Assembly: GCA_937903155.1 (NCBI GenBank)
Contig: CALCZU010000053.1
Span: 1 to 31,691 of the forward strand
From: an uncultured Bdellovibrionales bacterium
Lineage (GTDB): Bacteria > Bdellovibrionota > FAC87 > UBA2466
Length of the DNA: 31,691 bases
Direction of reading: 5' to 3'
The notes under the pieces were generated by a model that saw nothing but the letters and a program-made list of their open reading frames with translations, searched no databases and was not told the DNA's origin. Within the stretch, counting starts at the first letter, position 1. The number at the start of each line of letters is the position of its first letter. Positions 1 through 9,600 of this stretch are shown here, one piece after another. A program made the translations under genes and the position numbers.

Positions 1-131
1 CCTAGACTTTATCCAGTGTGGTGACAATTTAAAAAATTCGACGGGATGATTTATCTTAGGATGCGTGGCCTTGGACTTGCAATTTAGTAGAATTGGATGT
101 GAGCCCATTTGGGTCGATCCAGGAGTAGTTT

Positions 132-542
132 ATGTTGAAACGGAAATCCCTTTTTGTTTTAGAAATCTTAAGTCTCGCGCTTTTGCTTTCCGGTTGCGGA
201 AAGAAAGAAGTCCCTCAGTTTAATTCGCCTGCAGATGGAACGACTTACCAACTCCAGGGAAATCAGATGCAAGTTTTTAACGTGACTTTGGCGGATAACG
301 ACTACAAAGATACGACGATTCAAATCAAAGGTAGCTTACCTTCGAGCAATCAAGTTCAGTGCAGTGGTGGCAACGGAACCTATATGGTTTGCTACATCCA
401 ATCTGGCAATTCGATGCAACAAGCTTCTGGAATGTTGTCTAATTTAACCGGCCAAAGATACACTGTGGTTTTTCAAGCCGTTCGCGGTGATAGCACGGCA
501 GATGTCATCGTCAATTTCGATTACGGAACGGTCCAACGCTAA
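132..542 (+). CDS. Small predicted lipoprotein of unknown function
   Basis: The 136-residue product starts with a lipoprotein signal: basic residues at 3-5, a hydrophobic stretch at about 7-19, then the lipobox LLSGC with the lipidated Cys at position 22. The mature part is about 115 residues, polar and likely beta-rich, with two cysteines (77 and 87) that could form a disulfide in the periplasm. I do not recognise a family. The ATG at 132 is supported by an AGGAG at 121-125. It points toward the TolC-type gene, and the two stop codons overlap by 4 bp, so it is not part of the biosynthetic operon. No clear promoter is visible in the 131 bp upstream. A single GATGCGTG (60-67) there resembles the half-site in the cluster's divergent promoter region. 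That the gene is real is fairly sure; its role is unknown. Confidence 0.75.
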   Translation: MLKRKSLFVLEILSLALLLSGCGKKEVPQFNSPADGTTYQLQGNQMQVFNVTLADNDYKDTTIQIKGSLPSSNQVQCSGGNGTYMVCYIQSGNSMQQASGMLSNLTGQRYTVVFQAVRGDSTADVIVNFDYGTVQR

Positions 543-1978
543 CGCGATTCAAGATTTAGGTTTTTAGTCAGCGTGCCTTCGATTCTCAAAAGATTCCAGG
601 CAATGAGTCGTCTTTCGACTTCAATACTATCTAAATCACTTTGAGCTTCGGCTGCATCGTCACCCGCTTGGATGATATTGGTGACCGTGGAACGAGCAAG
701 GCGAAAACGCTGTTCTTCGAGGAGCACTCTTTGACTCTGCGCCTTTTTCAAATCCAAAAACTCTTCTCGCGAATTCTCAGCGCGTTTGAGTCTTTCGCAG
801 AGATCTTTATATTCTTTGACCCAAGTTTTGCGGGCAATTTCCCATTTTGCGTGAGATCGCATCGCTTCCGCTGACGCTTTCGCGGCCTCGGCCTTTTTAT
901 CGTAATTAAAGATCGGAATCGAGAGTCCTAAACCAACACTAAAGCCAGGATTCGAAAATCGGAAGTTTTCTTGCAATCCTTTAACGGCTCGTTCGTCGAT
1001 TCCATTCGAAAAGAAGTTTACTTTGAGATCAAGATCCGGCGAGAGAAGATTGCTTGTCGCTTTTGCATATAACTCTCCGGCTTCGGCTTCCTTCGCGTAC
1101 TGACGGAGAAGGCGGTTCTCAGAAGCATCTTTTTCTGTCTTTGGAGTGGCACAAGCTTCTAGAATTTTATCCGAGAGAGGATCAAGCTCTAAATCTACCG
1201 GTTCCGAGTCAGGCGAACCCGATATGACTTGAAGCGCGCGCCATTTCTCACGGCTTTGATAAACCCAGTCGGTTTGTTTGAGCTTTGCCCGCCGAAGGGC
1301 CGATTCCGCTTGGATGACATCGGGCTTTTGTGAAGTGCCTCTCTGCGCTCTGATTAAAGTGACTTTCAGAAAACGTTCTTTTCTCTCAACTTCTTGAATC
1401 GTCATTCGAAGCCGGGCTTGGGCCGTCCACGCGGCGTAGTAACTTTCTATCAGGTTAAAAACCCAGTCTTGCGTTGCTTTTTCAAATTGGACATTTTTCG
1501 CGTCACTTCTTAAAGCCCCGGCTTCTTCCTTGTAACGGGTCGCACTTCCAAAACTATTCCGCCAAAGGTTCTGGGTCAGTCCAACCGTCAGTTTCGTTTC
1601 ACTCAATCTTCCCGAGGGACTATTCGCAAACTCAAAGTCATTGATGCTATTTGCAAGCTCAAGTTGAACCGCAGTGCCAGTGGGAAGAAGTGTCGAGAGC
1701 GAACTCGAAAACAAAGTGGAATAGAGAGACGTCGGAGAGTCTGGGTAAAGAGGTTTACGCCGATCCTCAATCCGACTGACACCTAGACTAACCCGAGGGT
1801 CCCAAGTCACTTTCTCTTGCCAATAGGGCGCGTCGACTTCGAGCTTGTCCGATTTGACCACTTGAAAAGAGCTAGACTGTTGAAACGCTCGTCTCACCAA
1901 AGACCGCAAATCCAATTTTTCCGTTGCTGCAAAAAGTGGCAAGGTCAAAAAGAGAAAGATTAGACTGCGAAAGGCCAT
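539..1978 (-). CDS. TolC-family outer-membrane efflux protein
   Basis: This 479-residue protein has an N-terminal signal peptide (MAFRSLIFLFLTLPLFA, cleavage near 17-18). The rest shows the long amphipathic alpha-helical and beta-strand pattern of the outer-membrane efflux protein family, in two repeats. The second repeat has the typical 'GLGLSIPIFNYDKKAEA' strand-to-helix turn. Family members form trimeric channels that accept substrate from inner-membrane pumps through a periplasmic adaptor. It is the last gene of the minus-strand unit and its start overlaps the transferase gene by 19 bp, with AAGGA just upstream of the ATG. Together with the RND pump three genes upstream it suggests export of the lipopeptide across the outer membrane; this pairing is inferred from position. 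No adaptor gene is present in the window. Confidence 0.9.
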   Translation of the reverse strand: MAFRSLIFLFLTLPLFAATEKLDLRSLVRRAFQQSSSFQVVKSDKLEVDAPYWQEKVTWDPRVSLGVSRIEDRRKPLYPDSPTSLYSTLFSSSLSTLLPTGTAVQLELANSINDFEFANSPSGRLSETKLTVGLTQNLWRNSFGSATRYKEEAGALRSDAKNVQFEKATQDWVFNLIESYYAAWTAQARLRMTIQEVERKERFLKVTLIRAQRGTSQKPDVIQAESALRRAKLKQTDWVYQSREKWRALQVISGSPDSEPVDLELDPLSDKILEACATPKTEKDASENRLLRQYAKEAEAGELYAKATSNLLSPDLDLKVNFFSNGIDERAVKGLQENFRFSNPGFSVGLGLSIPIFNYDKKAEAAKASAEAMRSHAKWEIARKTWVKEYKDLCERLKRAENSREEFLDLKKAQSQRVLLEEQRFRLARSTVTNIIQAGDDAAEAQSDLDSIEVERRLIAWNLLRIEGTLTKNLNLESR

Positions 1979-2658
1979 TCAAATTCCTTTACGTGAAGCG
2001 CTTTTTGTTCAATGGCGACAAAACCAAAATATCCTTCGGGCAGTGAGAGGGGTTTGAGATCCCACGCGGTCGTGACATTCTCTTGACCTTCAATCCAAAG
2101 CATTTCGGGTTTTGATTTTTCAAGTGAGAGGCAAAGACGCGTCGGTTCGAGAGAGAGGCCTGTGCCCAGTGCTTTTAAGACCGCTTCTTTGACCGTCCAG
2201 TATTTAAAAAACCAAGACGATTTTTCGGATGGAGGAACAATGCTGAGATGTCTTCTCTCGGTTTCAGTCAGTGAAACTTGGGAAACTTCATCAATGTCCA
2301 GATTGGAATCGACCTTTTCGATATCGACTCCAATCTCGCGGTCGCGAGTCAACGCAATAACTCCCCATTCACCTGAATTTGAAAAATTGAAATGCAGATT
2401 TGGAAAGTCTTTCAGATAGGGTTTCCCCTGAGGTCCACTCAAAAATATAATTTCCTCAGGCCTACAATCGAGATACAAACTCAAAATACGCCGCACCGAT
2501 TGTCGACCCAGGATCCAAAATTCTTGAAGATGGGGGAAGGCAAACTTCGCAGAAAAAGCGACTTCTTCCGGCGTCAGGTGATTGAGATCGTTGATTCCCT
2601 GAGATGTCAGAGGAAAACGCCAGACATGGGTTTCAGCTTTGGGGAGCTCTCTTACCAT
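1960..2658 (-). CDS. Sfp-type 4'-phosphopantetheinyl transferase
   Basis: The 232-residue protein has the hallmarks of the Sfp/EntD family, which moves the phosphopantetheine arm from coenzyme A onto the conserved Ser of carrier proteins. Visible motifs are FNFSNSGEWGVIA at about 90-102, IGVDIEKV at 109-116 with Mg-binding Asp112 and Glu114, and WTVKEAVLKALG at 154-165 with the WxxKEAxxK signature (Lys157, Glu158, Lys162). The length is typical. Its ATG at 2658 overlaps the thioesterase stop by 7 bp and is preceded by AGGTGA, so translation is probably coupled. Its substrates here would be the seven complete carrier domains of the neighbouring synthetases (one on the FAAL, three and two on the NRPSs, one on the PKS). 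The family assignment is firm; the partner assignment is inferred from the operon. Confidence 0.94.
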   Translation of the reverse strand: MVRELPKAETHVWRFPLTSQGINDLNHLTPEEVAFSAKFAFPHLQEFWILGRQSVRRILSLYLDCRPEEIIFLSGPQGKPYLKDFPNLHFNFSNSGEWGVIALTRDREIGVDIEKVDSNLDIDEVSQVSLTETERRHLSIVPPSEKSSWFFKYWTVKEAVLKALGTGLSLEPTRLCLSLEKSKPEMLWIEGQENVTTAWDLKPLSLPEGYFGFVAIEQKALHVKEFEWPFAV

Positions 2659-3428
2659 TTTTCACCTGACGCTTTTTTGGGGGCGCCTTGAATGGATTTG
2701 AGATCCGAAATAATGTCTGCAATGACGGCCGTTGGCTCGTCTTTCAAAAAGAAGTGTCCTCCGGGATAAAGGCGTGTTTCGAGTTTTTTCGAGGTATGAT
2801 CTGCCCAGCCGCCGAGCCATTCGGGCGTCGATTCGGGATCTTCTTTTCCGGCAAATACGGAAATGGGACAATCTAATTTGGGTCGCTCTTCATACTGGTA
2901 AGAGTCGAGAATTTCAAAGTCTGCACGCACGGTGGGAAGAACGAGCTCTAAAAGTTCTGGGTTTTGAAAAATTTCTTCCGGAGTTCCACCTAAACGACGG
3001 AGTTCTTCGATGAGTTTTGGTTCATCCCAAAGATGGCGATCTCGTTTTTCTGTAAAGTATTTCGGCGCGCGAATAGCGCCAATCCCTAACCACACAGGAG
3101 CTTGACCCGATCGACTGAGCTCCACTGCGATTTCGTAAGCGAGCATCCCGCCAAGGCTGTAACCTAACATGGCATAAGGCCTGTCGAGATCTTGTTTTAG
3201 AATCGTCACGAGATCTTCTGTCAGTTTAGACATTTGATTGTAACAAGGATCAAAAATGCGAGAGCCCCGTCCCGGAAGTTGAACATTAATCAGACCCACT
3301 GTGGGAGGAAAAAAATCTGCCCACTTACTAAATAAGCTTTGGTTTCCTCCAGCGTGGTGAAAGCAAAGAAGTAAAGTCTCTGCACGTGTCAGGTCATTAG
3401 CGGAGACCAGCCAATTCTTATTCTGCAA
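2652..3428 (-). CDS. Type II thioesterase (editing thioesterase)
   Basis: This is an alpha/beta hydrolase of the stand-alone thioesterase family found with NRPS and PKS clusters. It removes wrong or stalled groups from carrier domains. With the start chosen here the protein has 258 residues, the usual size. Visible features are CFHHAGGNQSLF near the N terminus, the nucleophile elbow GYSLGG with Ser91, Asp197 in GKEDPES, and His225 in GGHFF, a complete catalytic triad. I chose the TTG at 3428 because AAGGAG (3435-3440) lies 6 bases upstream. An in-frame TTG at 3497 would add 23 residues that copy no family feature and lie wholly inside the RND gene. With the chosen start the gene overlaps the RND gene by 11 bp. 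Confidence 0.92.
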   Translation of the reverse strand: MQNKNWLVSANDLTRAETLLLCFHHAGGNQSLFSKWADFFPPTVGLINVQLPGRGSRIFDPCYNQMSKLTEDLVTILKQDLDRPYAMLGYSLGGMLAYEIAVELSRSGQAPVWLGIGAIRAPKYFTEKRDRHLWDEPKLIEELRRLGGTPEEIFQNPELLELVLPTVRADFEILDSYQYEERPKLDCPISVFAGKEDPESTPEWLGGWADHTSKKLETRLYPGGHFFLKDEPTAVIADIISDLKSIQGAPKKASGEKW

Positions 3429-6400
3429 GAGCGACTCCTTTTCCTTCAAAAAGGCTCGGGAATCGCTTTTTGATTTTGAGAACGAGCTTGGATACAAAAT
3501 TAAATTCGCCGGCTCTTGCGTCGTCGAGAATCGCTAATGCGCAGGGGACAGCGAGTAAAGTTAAACCCGTGCCGAGCAGAAGTCCCCAACTTAAAGCGAG
3601 AGCGACGTAGGTGACAAACGGGTCAAGTCCACCAATTCCGTAGGCCGTGGGAACAACGCCAATCACGGTGGTCAGAGCGGACAAGAGAATCGGTCTCAAT
3701 CTTAATCGCGCTGCTTCAAAAATCGTTGCGCGGCGATCCGGATTTTCTTTTCTGAGGTCATTCGATAAGTCCAAGAAGTAAATCGCGGCATTCACGACAA
3801 CACCACTCAGAGCCACAACACCTAAAATCCCCATAAAGGTCATCGGTTTTCCATGGGCTAAAAATGCCCAGATGACGGAAACAATTCCTAAAGGAATGGC
3901 CAGAAAAACGAGAAACGATTGCAAAAGTTGTTTAAACGTCAGAATCAAACAGACAAAAATTCCTAAGAGGGCCGCCAAAAAAGCAATTCCCATCGAAGCC
4001 ATGCTCTCGCGAGTATCCGCGTCCTCTCCCCCAAAATTCACGGCCAAGCCCGGGAAGTTTTTTTGAATTTTTTGCCACTCTTGTCGAAGAGCTCCATTGA
4101 CCTCAGTAGAAGTCGTTTGGGCCTCATCGATATTGGCGAAAACTTGAATCTGTCTTTTTCCGGCGTGATGCTCGTAACGCGAGAGGAGCTTCACAGGTTC
4201 TTCGTGAATCAAATGAGATAGCGAAATCAATTGTGCGCTTGAATTGGTCACCGTCAGTTTTTTCAAATCGACTCTAGCGGAGGGTTTTAAAATGACTCTG
4301 ACGGGAGATTCTTCGCCTAAATGATGCACTTTCGTTGCGATGTAACCATCGGTCGCAGCCCTAATAATGGTGCCTGTGTCCGAGATTCCCACACCCGAGG
4401 CTGCCGCTTCGCTCGCCGCCAGTCTGAGCCGAATGCCTTCCTTACCCAAAGCATCCGAAGATTGGATATCCGTGACCCCTTTGACTCCCGAAAGAAACTT
4501 CTTAAAGTGTTCTACAAGCGGGGCGACTGCTCCATACTCGTTGCCCTTGATCGCAAGATTCACCGGCCTTCCAACGGGAGGACCGTCAGAAAGCGGAATA
4601 AACGACATCATTTCAAAACCGTTTACTTGTCCTAGTTCCGTTTTCAACTGTGAGAGAATTTCTTCGTTTGTGCGTTTGCGCTCCTCCAGAGGAACGAGTT
4701 GAACCACGATTTCTGCGTACTCCGAACCGTATAGGTGATGGTAGCCGCCGTGATCGTATTGAAATCCCACGGTTGTGATGAAATCTTTTAATTCGGACTT
4801 TGGCAATTTACAAACTGCCATTTCAACAGGCGCTACGAGCGCTTCGGTTCGGTTTAAAATGGTTCCAGACGGCGTTTTCATTTGAATAGAGAAAGAGTCA
4901 GAGTCTCCGGATGGAAAAAGCACAAAGGGCATTTTAGCGTAAGCAAGAGCAAGGGACCCTACGACGAGTAGAGCCAATAGGCTCATAAACGCATAACGAC
5001 GAGCAATGCAGAACTTCAGAGCCTTCATGTAAATAGATGTCACGAGACCTTCAAAACGATTTTTACGATTAATAAACGTTTTGATTTCTTCTTTGTTTAA
5101 TTTTCTGAAAACCAAAACGAAAAGTCCGGGTAAAATGAAAAGCGACGTAATCAAACTAAATAGCAGTGAGATAATGACAGCGATAGGCATTTCTTTGACA
5201 AATTTTCCAAAAACTCCAGACATCATCGCCATAGGAAAAAATGCGAGAATAATCGATAGGGTCGACGTGACATCGGGAAGCCAAACCTGATGAGCGCCTT
5301 CGACGGCCGCTTCTTCAGGGGACGCCCCGCCTTCGAGTTTTCTTAAACAAGCATCGGCGACAACGACCGCATCATCGACCAGCATTCCGCTGACGATAAT
5401 CAACCCCAAAAGCGAGATCAGGTTTAAACTGTATCCTGCCCAATAGAAACAAAGCATGGTTCCTAGAAAAGACAGGCACAGACATGAGCTCACAATCAGT
5501 GCAATTCGAAACGGTAAAAATAATGACAAAATGCCCAAGACCAAAACGAGCCCAATCAGGAAGTTGGAATAGAGCATCGATAGGCGACGTTCTATCAGCG
5601 ACGATTGATCGTTAATAAAAGAGTACTTAAGGGTCTCCGGCAGTTGGGGTTTTAATTCATCTAAGCGGCTTTTAATTTCTGCGACAAGGGTTAGAGCGTC
5701 TGTTTTTTCTTTCTTTAAAACATTCAGGCGAGTGGTTCGTTGAGCATTGGTATGGCTAAAGAGTCGGAGCGGTTCTATCGAGTGAGTGACTTCGGCAATG
5801 TCTCCCACACGAATCGGTTTTCCTAACTCATTGGCTCTGAGGACAACACTTCCAATATCCTCAGGCGTCAGGAGTTGGCCCGACATCCAAACTGATTTTT
5901 CGCTATCGAGCGAGGGGTAATTTAGAAGAGCTCCGCCGGGAATGGAGACATTGTGTTCGTTTAAAGCTTTCGTGACGTCGCCTAAAGAAACATTGAATTG
6001 GTGAAGCTTCGCTTCGGAAGCTTCGACCCGAATTTCAGGTTTAATGGGGCTAATGGTTTCAATTTCAGAGATCCCGGGAATTTCTCTAATAGAAGATTTG
6101 ATATTATCGATCGCTTGATACAGGGAATGGGACGGCAAGGTGCCGTGCTCGATGTGGACTTCAATCACCGGAGAATCGCCAGAGCCTAAAGAATAAAGAA
6201 CGGGTTTGTCTGCGCCCTGCGGAGAGATAGATTGAAAGCGCTCAATGATTTCTCGGATCTCAGCTTTGGTCTTTGTGACTCGAGCAGGATCCGCGTCGAC
6301 GTCCATCACCACCGTGATGACACTTCTGCCTTCCATCGAATCCGAAATCAGATTGCGAATTCCCGAAAGACCGTGGATTTCGCGCTCTATCGGATTGGTC

Positions 6401-6591
6401 AAAAGTTTTTCAACCTCTTCGGAAGAAGCTCCAGGGAAGAGCGTCGAAATCATGGCGGTTCCGTAATTAACTTCGGGCCATACTTCTCGTCGTAAAAGAA
6501 AACAGGCGAGAATTCCAAGGATAATCGTTCCGACGGCAAGAAGGCCAGTCACGAGAGGTTGTTGGATAAAAATTTGGATTATCTTTTTCAC
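3418..6591 (-). CDS. RND-family inner-membrane efflux pump (HAE1-like)
   Basis: The 1057-residue protein has the standard RND plan: an N-terminal membrane helix after MKKIIQIFIQQPLV, a large periplasmic loop beginning with the FPGAS/EEVE region, a block of membrane helices, and the same plan repeated. Helix 4 carries the proton-relay pair Asp406-Asp407 (GMLVDDAVVVAD). The helix 10 equivalent reads VVVNAAIYFLDL around Asn934, as in the HAE1 branch, rather than the Lys of AcrB. RND pumps move amphiphiles from the inner membrane or periplasm through a TolC channel using proton flow. The start is a GTG at 6591 with only a weak AAGAAG upstream. It lies 82 bp after the giant NRPS and overlaps the thioesterase by 11 bp, suggesting lipopeptide export. 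The substrate is inferred. Confidence 0.92.
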   Translation of the reverse strand: MKKIIQIFIQQPLVTGLLAVGTIILGILACFLLRREVWPEVNYGTAMISTLFPGASSEEVEKLLTNPIEREIHGLSGIRNLISDSMEGRSVITVVMDVDADPARVTKTKAEIREIIERFQSISPQGADKPVLYSLGSGDSPVIEVHIEHGTLPSHSLYQAIDNIKSSIREIPGISEIETISPIKPEIRVEASEAKLHQFNVSLGDVTKALNEHNVSIPGGALLNYPSLDSEKSVWMSGQLLTPEDIGSVVLRANELGKPIRVGDIAEVTHSIEPLRLFSHTNAQRTTRLNVLKKEKTDALTLVAEIKSRLDELKPQLPETLKYSFINDQSSLIERRLSMLYSNFLIGLVLVLGILSLFLPFRIALIVSSCLCLSFLGTMLCFYWAGYSLNLISLLGLIIVSGMLVDDAVVVADACLRKLEGGASPEEAAVEGAHQVWLPDVTSTLSIILAFFPMAMMSGVFGKFVKEMPIAVIISLLFSLITSLFILPGLFVLVFRKLNKEEIKTFINRKNRFEGLVTSIYMKALKFCIARRYAFMSLLALLVVGSLALAYAKMPFVLFPSGDSDSFSIQMKTPSGTILNRTEALVAPVEMAVCKLPKSELKDFITTVGFQYDHGGYHHLYGSEYAEIVVQLVPLEERKRTNEEILSQLKTELGQVNGFEMMSFIPLSDGPPVGRPVNLAIKGNEYGAVAPLVEHFKKFLSGVKGVTDIQSSDALGKEGIRLRLAASEAAASGVGISDTGTIIRAATDGYIATKVHHLGEESPVRVILKPSARVDLKKLTVTNSSAQLISLSHLIHEEPVKLLSRYEHHAGKRQIQVFANIDEAQTTSTEVNGALRQEWQKIQKNFPGLAVNFGGEDADTRESMASMGIAFLAALLGIFVCLILTFKQLLQSFLVFLAIPLGIVSVIWAFLAHGKPMTFMGILGVVALSGVVVNAAIYFLDLSNDLRKENPDRRATIFEAARLRLRPILLSALTTVIGVVPTAYGIGGLDPFVTYVALALSWGLLLGTGLTLLAVPCALAILDDARAGEFNFVSKLVLKIKKRFPSLFEGKGVALAE
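3435..3440 (-). promoter_or_regulatory. Ribosome binding site deciding the thioesterase start
   Basis: A perfect AAGGAG on the minus strand lies 6 bases before the TTG at 3428, inside the last codons of the RND gene. No ATG or GTG is placed to use it. It supports a rare TTG start and translational coupling to the RND gene. Confidence 0.75.
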
Positions 6592-6629
6592 TACAGAGTA
6601 CTTCTTAACGAAAACAGAAATTTAAAGAA

Positions 6630-6658
6630 GTGTTACTCTCTGCGTCACGCAAAGTCAA
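6630..6658 (-). promoter_or_regulatory. Candidate internal promoter before the RND gene, with a palindrome in its spacer
   Basis: Reading the minus strand, TTGACT (6658-6653) is followed after exactly 17 bases by TAACAC (6635-6630), about 38 bases before the GTG start of the RND gene. The spacer contains the 11-bp palindrome TGCGTGACGCA (6641-6651), a natural place for a repressor to bind. The -35 is a 5/6 match to the sigma-70 consensus and the -10 only 3/6, so this is a candidate. The palindrome is not a terminator: its stem has a single central base and no T-run follows. Confidence 0.4.
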
Positions 6659-6673
6659 CCTTCCGCTAAGATG

Positions 6674-9600
6674 CTATTTATTTGTTTTTAAAGGGTTTTT
6701 CCGTTTTTTGAGGTTGTCCTCGGAAGGGTTTTCCTCGAGAAATCGTCGATTTTGAAGCGATTTTGAAAGTGTCCTTACGGTGGGAAATTGGAAGAGACTA
6801 ATGAGTTCCAATTTTCCTTCCAATTGCATTTTTAATTTCGCGTGCACTTGAATCATGAGAAGCGAGGTGCCGCCCAACTCGAAAAAGTTTTCATCAATTC
6901 CGACCGACTTTATTTTTAAGACTTCTTCCCACAGACTTTGAATTCTGCGTTCCATCGGGGAAAGTACTTGGTACGAACTTCGGGGCCGTTTTCGAGAAGC
7001 TTCTTTCAGACCGTCAGGCGGAGGCAGAGCTTTACGATCAATTTTTCCATTTGCATTCAAAGGCATTTTTTCGAGAAGCGTCCAGTGGTGCGGGATCATA
7101 TAGCTAGGAAGCTTGTGACCCAATTGTGCTTTGATATCCGCGAGATCTTTTGATTCCGCGACGAGGTAGGCGGAGAGACGCTTCTCAGTCGGAGTGACGT
7201 ACGCGACAACCACGCACTCTTTTACTTCCGGGCACTGACGGAGTGTTGCTTCAATTTCTCCGAGTTCGATTCTCAAACCGTGAATTTTCACCTGAAAATC
7301 ATTTCTACCTAAAAACTCAATTGCACCGCTCGGGAGGTAGCGAGCTAAATCGCCTGTACGGTAGAGGCGTTTGCCTGGAGTTTTTGAAAACGGATCCGGG
7401 ACAAATCTCTCGGCCGTGAGATCGGGTCGGTTGTGATAGCCACGGCCGACTTGAATTCCACCAATGAAAAGCTCCCCGTGCGCTCCGACCGGCACGGGCT
7501 GAAAATCGGAATTGAGGATGTGCATCGTCGTGTTTGCGATCGGAAATCCAATGGGAACAGGAGCGTCAGATGTTTCGCATTTCCAATGGGTCACATCGAT
7601 TGCCGCCTCCGTGGGCCCATAAAGATTATGCAATTCTGCATTTAACTTTTTGAAAAAGAGATTCTGAGTTTCTGTGGGGAGCGCTTCACCGCTGACAATC
7701 ACTCGTTTTAAACTCGTACACAGTGAAGGTTCAAGAGTGTCCAGAAAAATCTTCAACATGGGCGGAACGAAATGCAAGGTTGTGACTTTAAAATCCTCGA
7801 TAACTTGAGCGAGATAGAAGGAATCTTTATGGCCTTCGGGTTTCGCAATCACCAGGGAAGCCCCAGTCACAAACGGCCAGAGGAACTCCCAAACCGAAAC
7901 GTCGAAGGTATAAGGTGTCTTTTGTAAGAGGACGTCGTCACTTTGTAATGGGAAAGCCTCTTGCATCCATAAAATTCGATTCGAAAGCGAACGGTGAGAG
8001 TTCATCCCGCCTTTTGGGGTTCCCGTCGAACCGGAAGTATAAATGGTGTAAGCCAGACTGTCGGGGTGAACAGGAAGATTTAAATTGGTAGTTTCGTCAT
8101 TGGCGTCAGATTCAAAATACGAATCTACGAAGAACGTTGTAAAAGCGGAACTTTGGATCTCGCTTTTATGGGCGTCTTTGCGAGTCATTAGGACTTTAAT
8201 CTGAGAATCTTCCATCAGTGCTTTTAACCGCTCGTGGGGTTGAGTCGGCTCGAAAGGAATATAAGCGGCCCCGGCTTTTAGAATCCCGAGAATACTTAAA
8301 ACCATTTCGGGAGAACGATGGAATAAAATTCCGACAAAACTTTCTGGAGTGACTCCCTGTCTCCTTAAAACGCGAGCCAGTTGATTAGATTTTGCGTTTA
8401 ACTGCGCATACGTTAGCGAGCCGCCATCCCATCTGAGAGCGATTGCCTCTGGATTTTTAGCGACTTGTCTTTCAATCCAATCGTGAATTGAGACTTCAGA
8501 TGCATAGGGACGCTTGGTCTGATTCCAATTTTTAAGCGTATTTTTTTCCTCGAGATGGAGAAGAGGTATCGAACCGAGCGGCATTTTACATTCAAGTAGA
8601 TTTTCTAAAAGCGCTTCAAAGTTTCTCGCCATCGCTTCGATGGTCGACCGATGGAATAAAGAGGTATTAAACTCAAAGTCTCCTAGAAGTTTATTTTGGT
8701 CTTCCATCAATGAAAGAGAAAGATCAAATTTCGACGAGGGGAGGCTTAAATCAAGGATTTCACCCTTGATGTCGCAGAATTCAATCTTGGGAAAAGCTTG
8801 ATTGAGCACAAACATTGTTTGAAAAACCGCCGGCCGGCTGAGATCGCGTTGAGTCGCGACGGCTTCCGTCACTTTTTCAAAAGGCAGATCAGAATATTGA
8901 AACGCTTCAGTCAGTTCCTCCGCCGTCTTTTGAACAAGTTTATCAAACATCATTCGTTCGTCTAAGTGAGAGCGAAAGGCGATAGTGTTTAAGAAGAAAC
9001 CGATAAGAGGTTCAATCGAGGCATGGTTGCGATTGGTGATCGGAATCCCCACGGTGATGTCTTTTTGTCCTGAGTATCGACTAAGAAAAACGTTATAGGC
9101 CGAGAATAAAGTCGTGAAGAGAGTAGTCTTTTCCGCGGCGCTGAAAGCTTCGAGCCGTTTCAGGAGACCTTGATTTAAAACGAATCGGACGTGATCCCCT
9201 TCAAAAGTCTGGACGGGAGGTCGGGGCTTATCCAACGGAAGCTCGAGCGCATTTGCGTTTGCAAGCTTATCTTTCCAATAGGCGAGACCCAAATTCATTT
9301 TTTCGGCGGTGAGTGAAGCTCTTTGCCAACTTGCGAAATCGGCAAACTGAATGGGCAGCACCGGGAGTCTTGGAGCTTCGTTTCTTTGCATTTGCTCGTA
9401 AGCTGAAACAAACTCACGGTAGAGAATCGGGACAGACCATTCATCGAATGCGATGTGGTGAACCACGATCTGTAAAATGAAATCCTGTTCGTCAAATTTT
9501 AGGAGGAGTGCTCTGACAATAGGACCCTTTTCTAAATCGAAACGGGAGAAACAATGCGCTTTCAATCGCGAAAGCCAGTCGAATTCCTTAGCAACGGTTT

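Noticed and set aside
3429..3497. Longer thioesterase starting at TTG 3497
   Set aside because: The extra 23 residues lie wholly in the RND gene and match no family feature, while AAGGAG is ideally placed for TTG 3428.
6641..6651. Palindrome TGCGTGACGCA as a transcription terminator after the giant NRPS
   Set aside because: The stem would have a single central base as a loop and no T-run follows on either strand; an operator-like role fits better.
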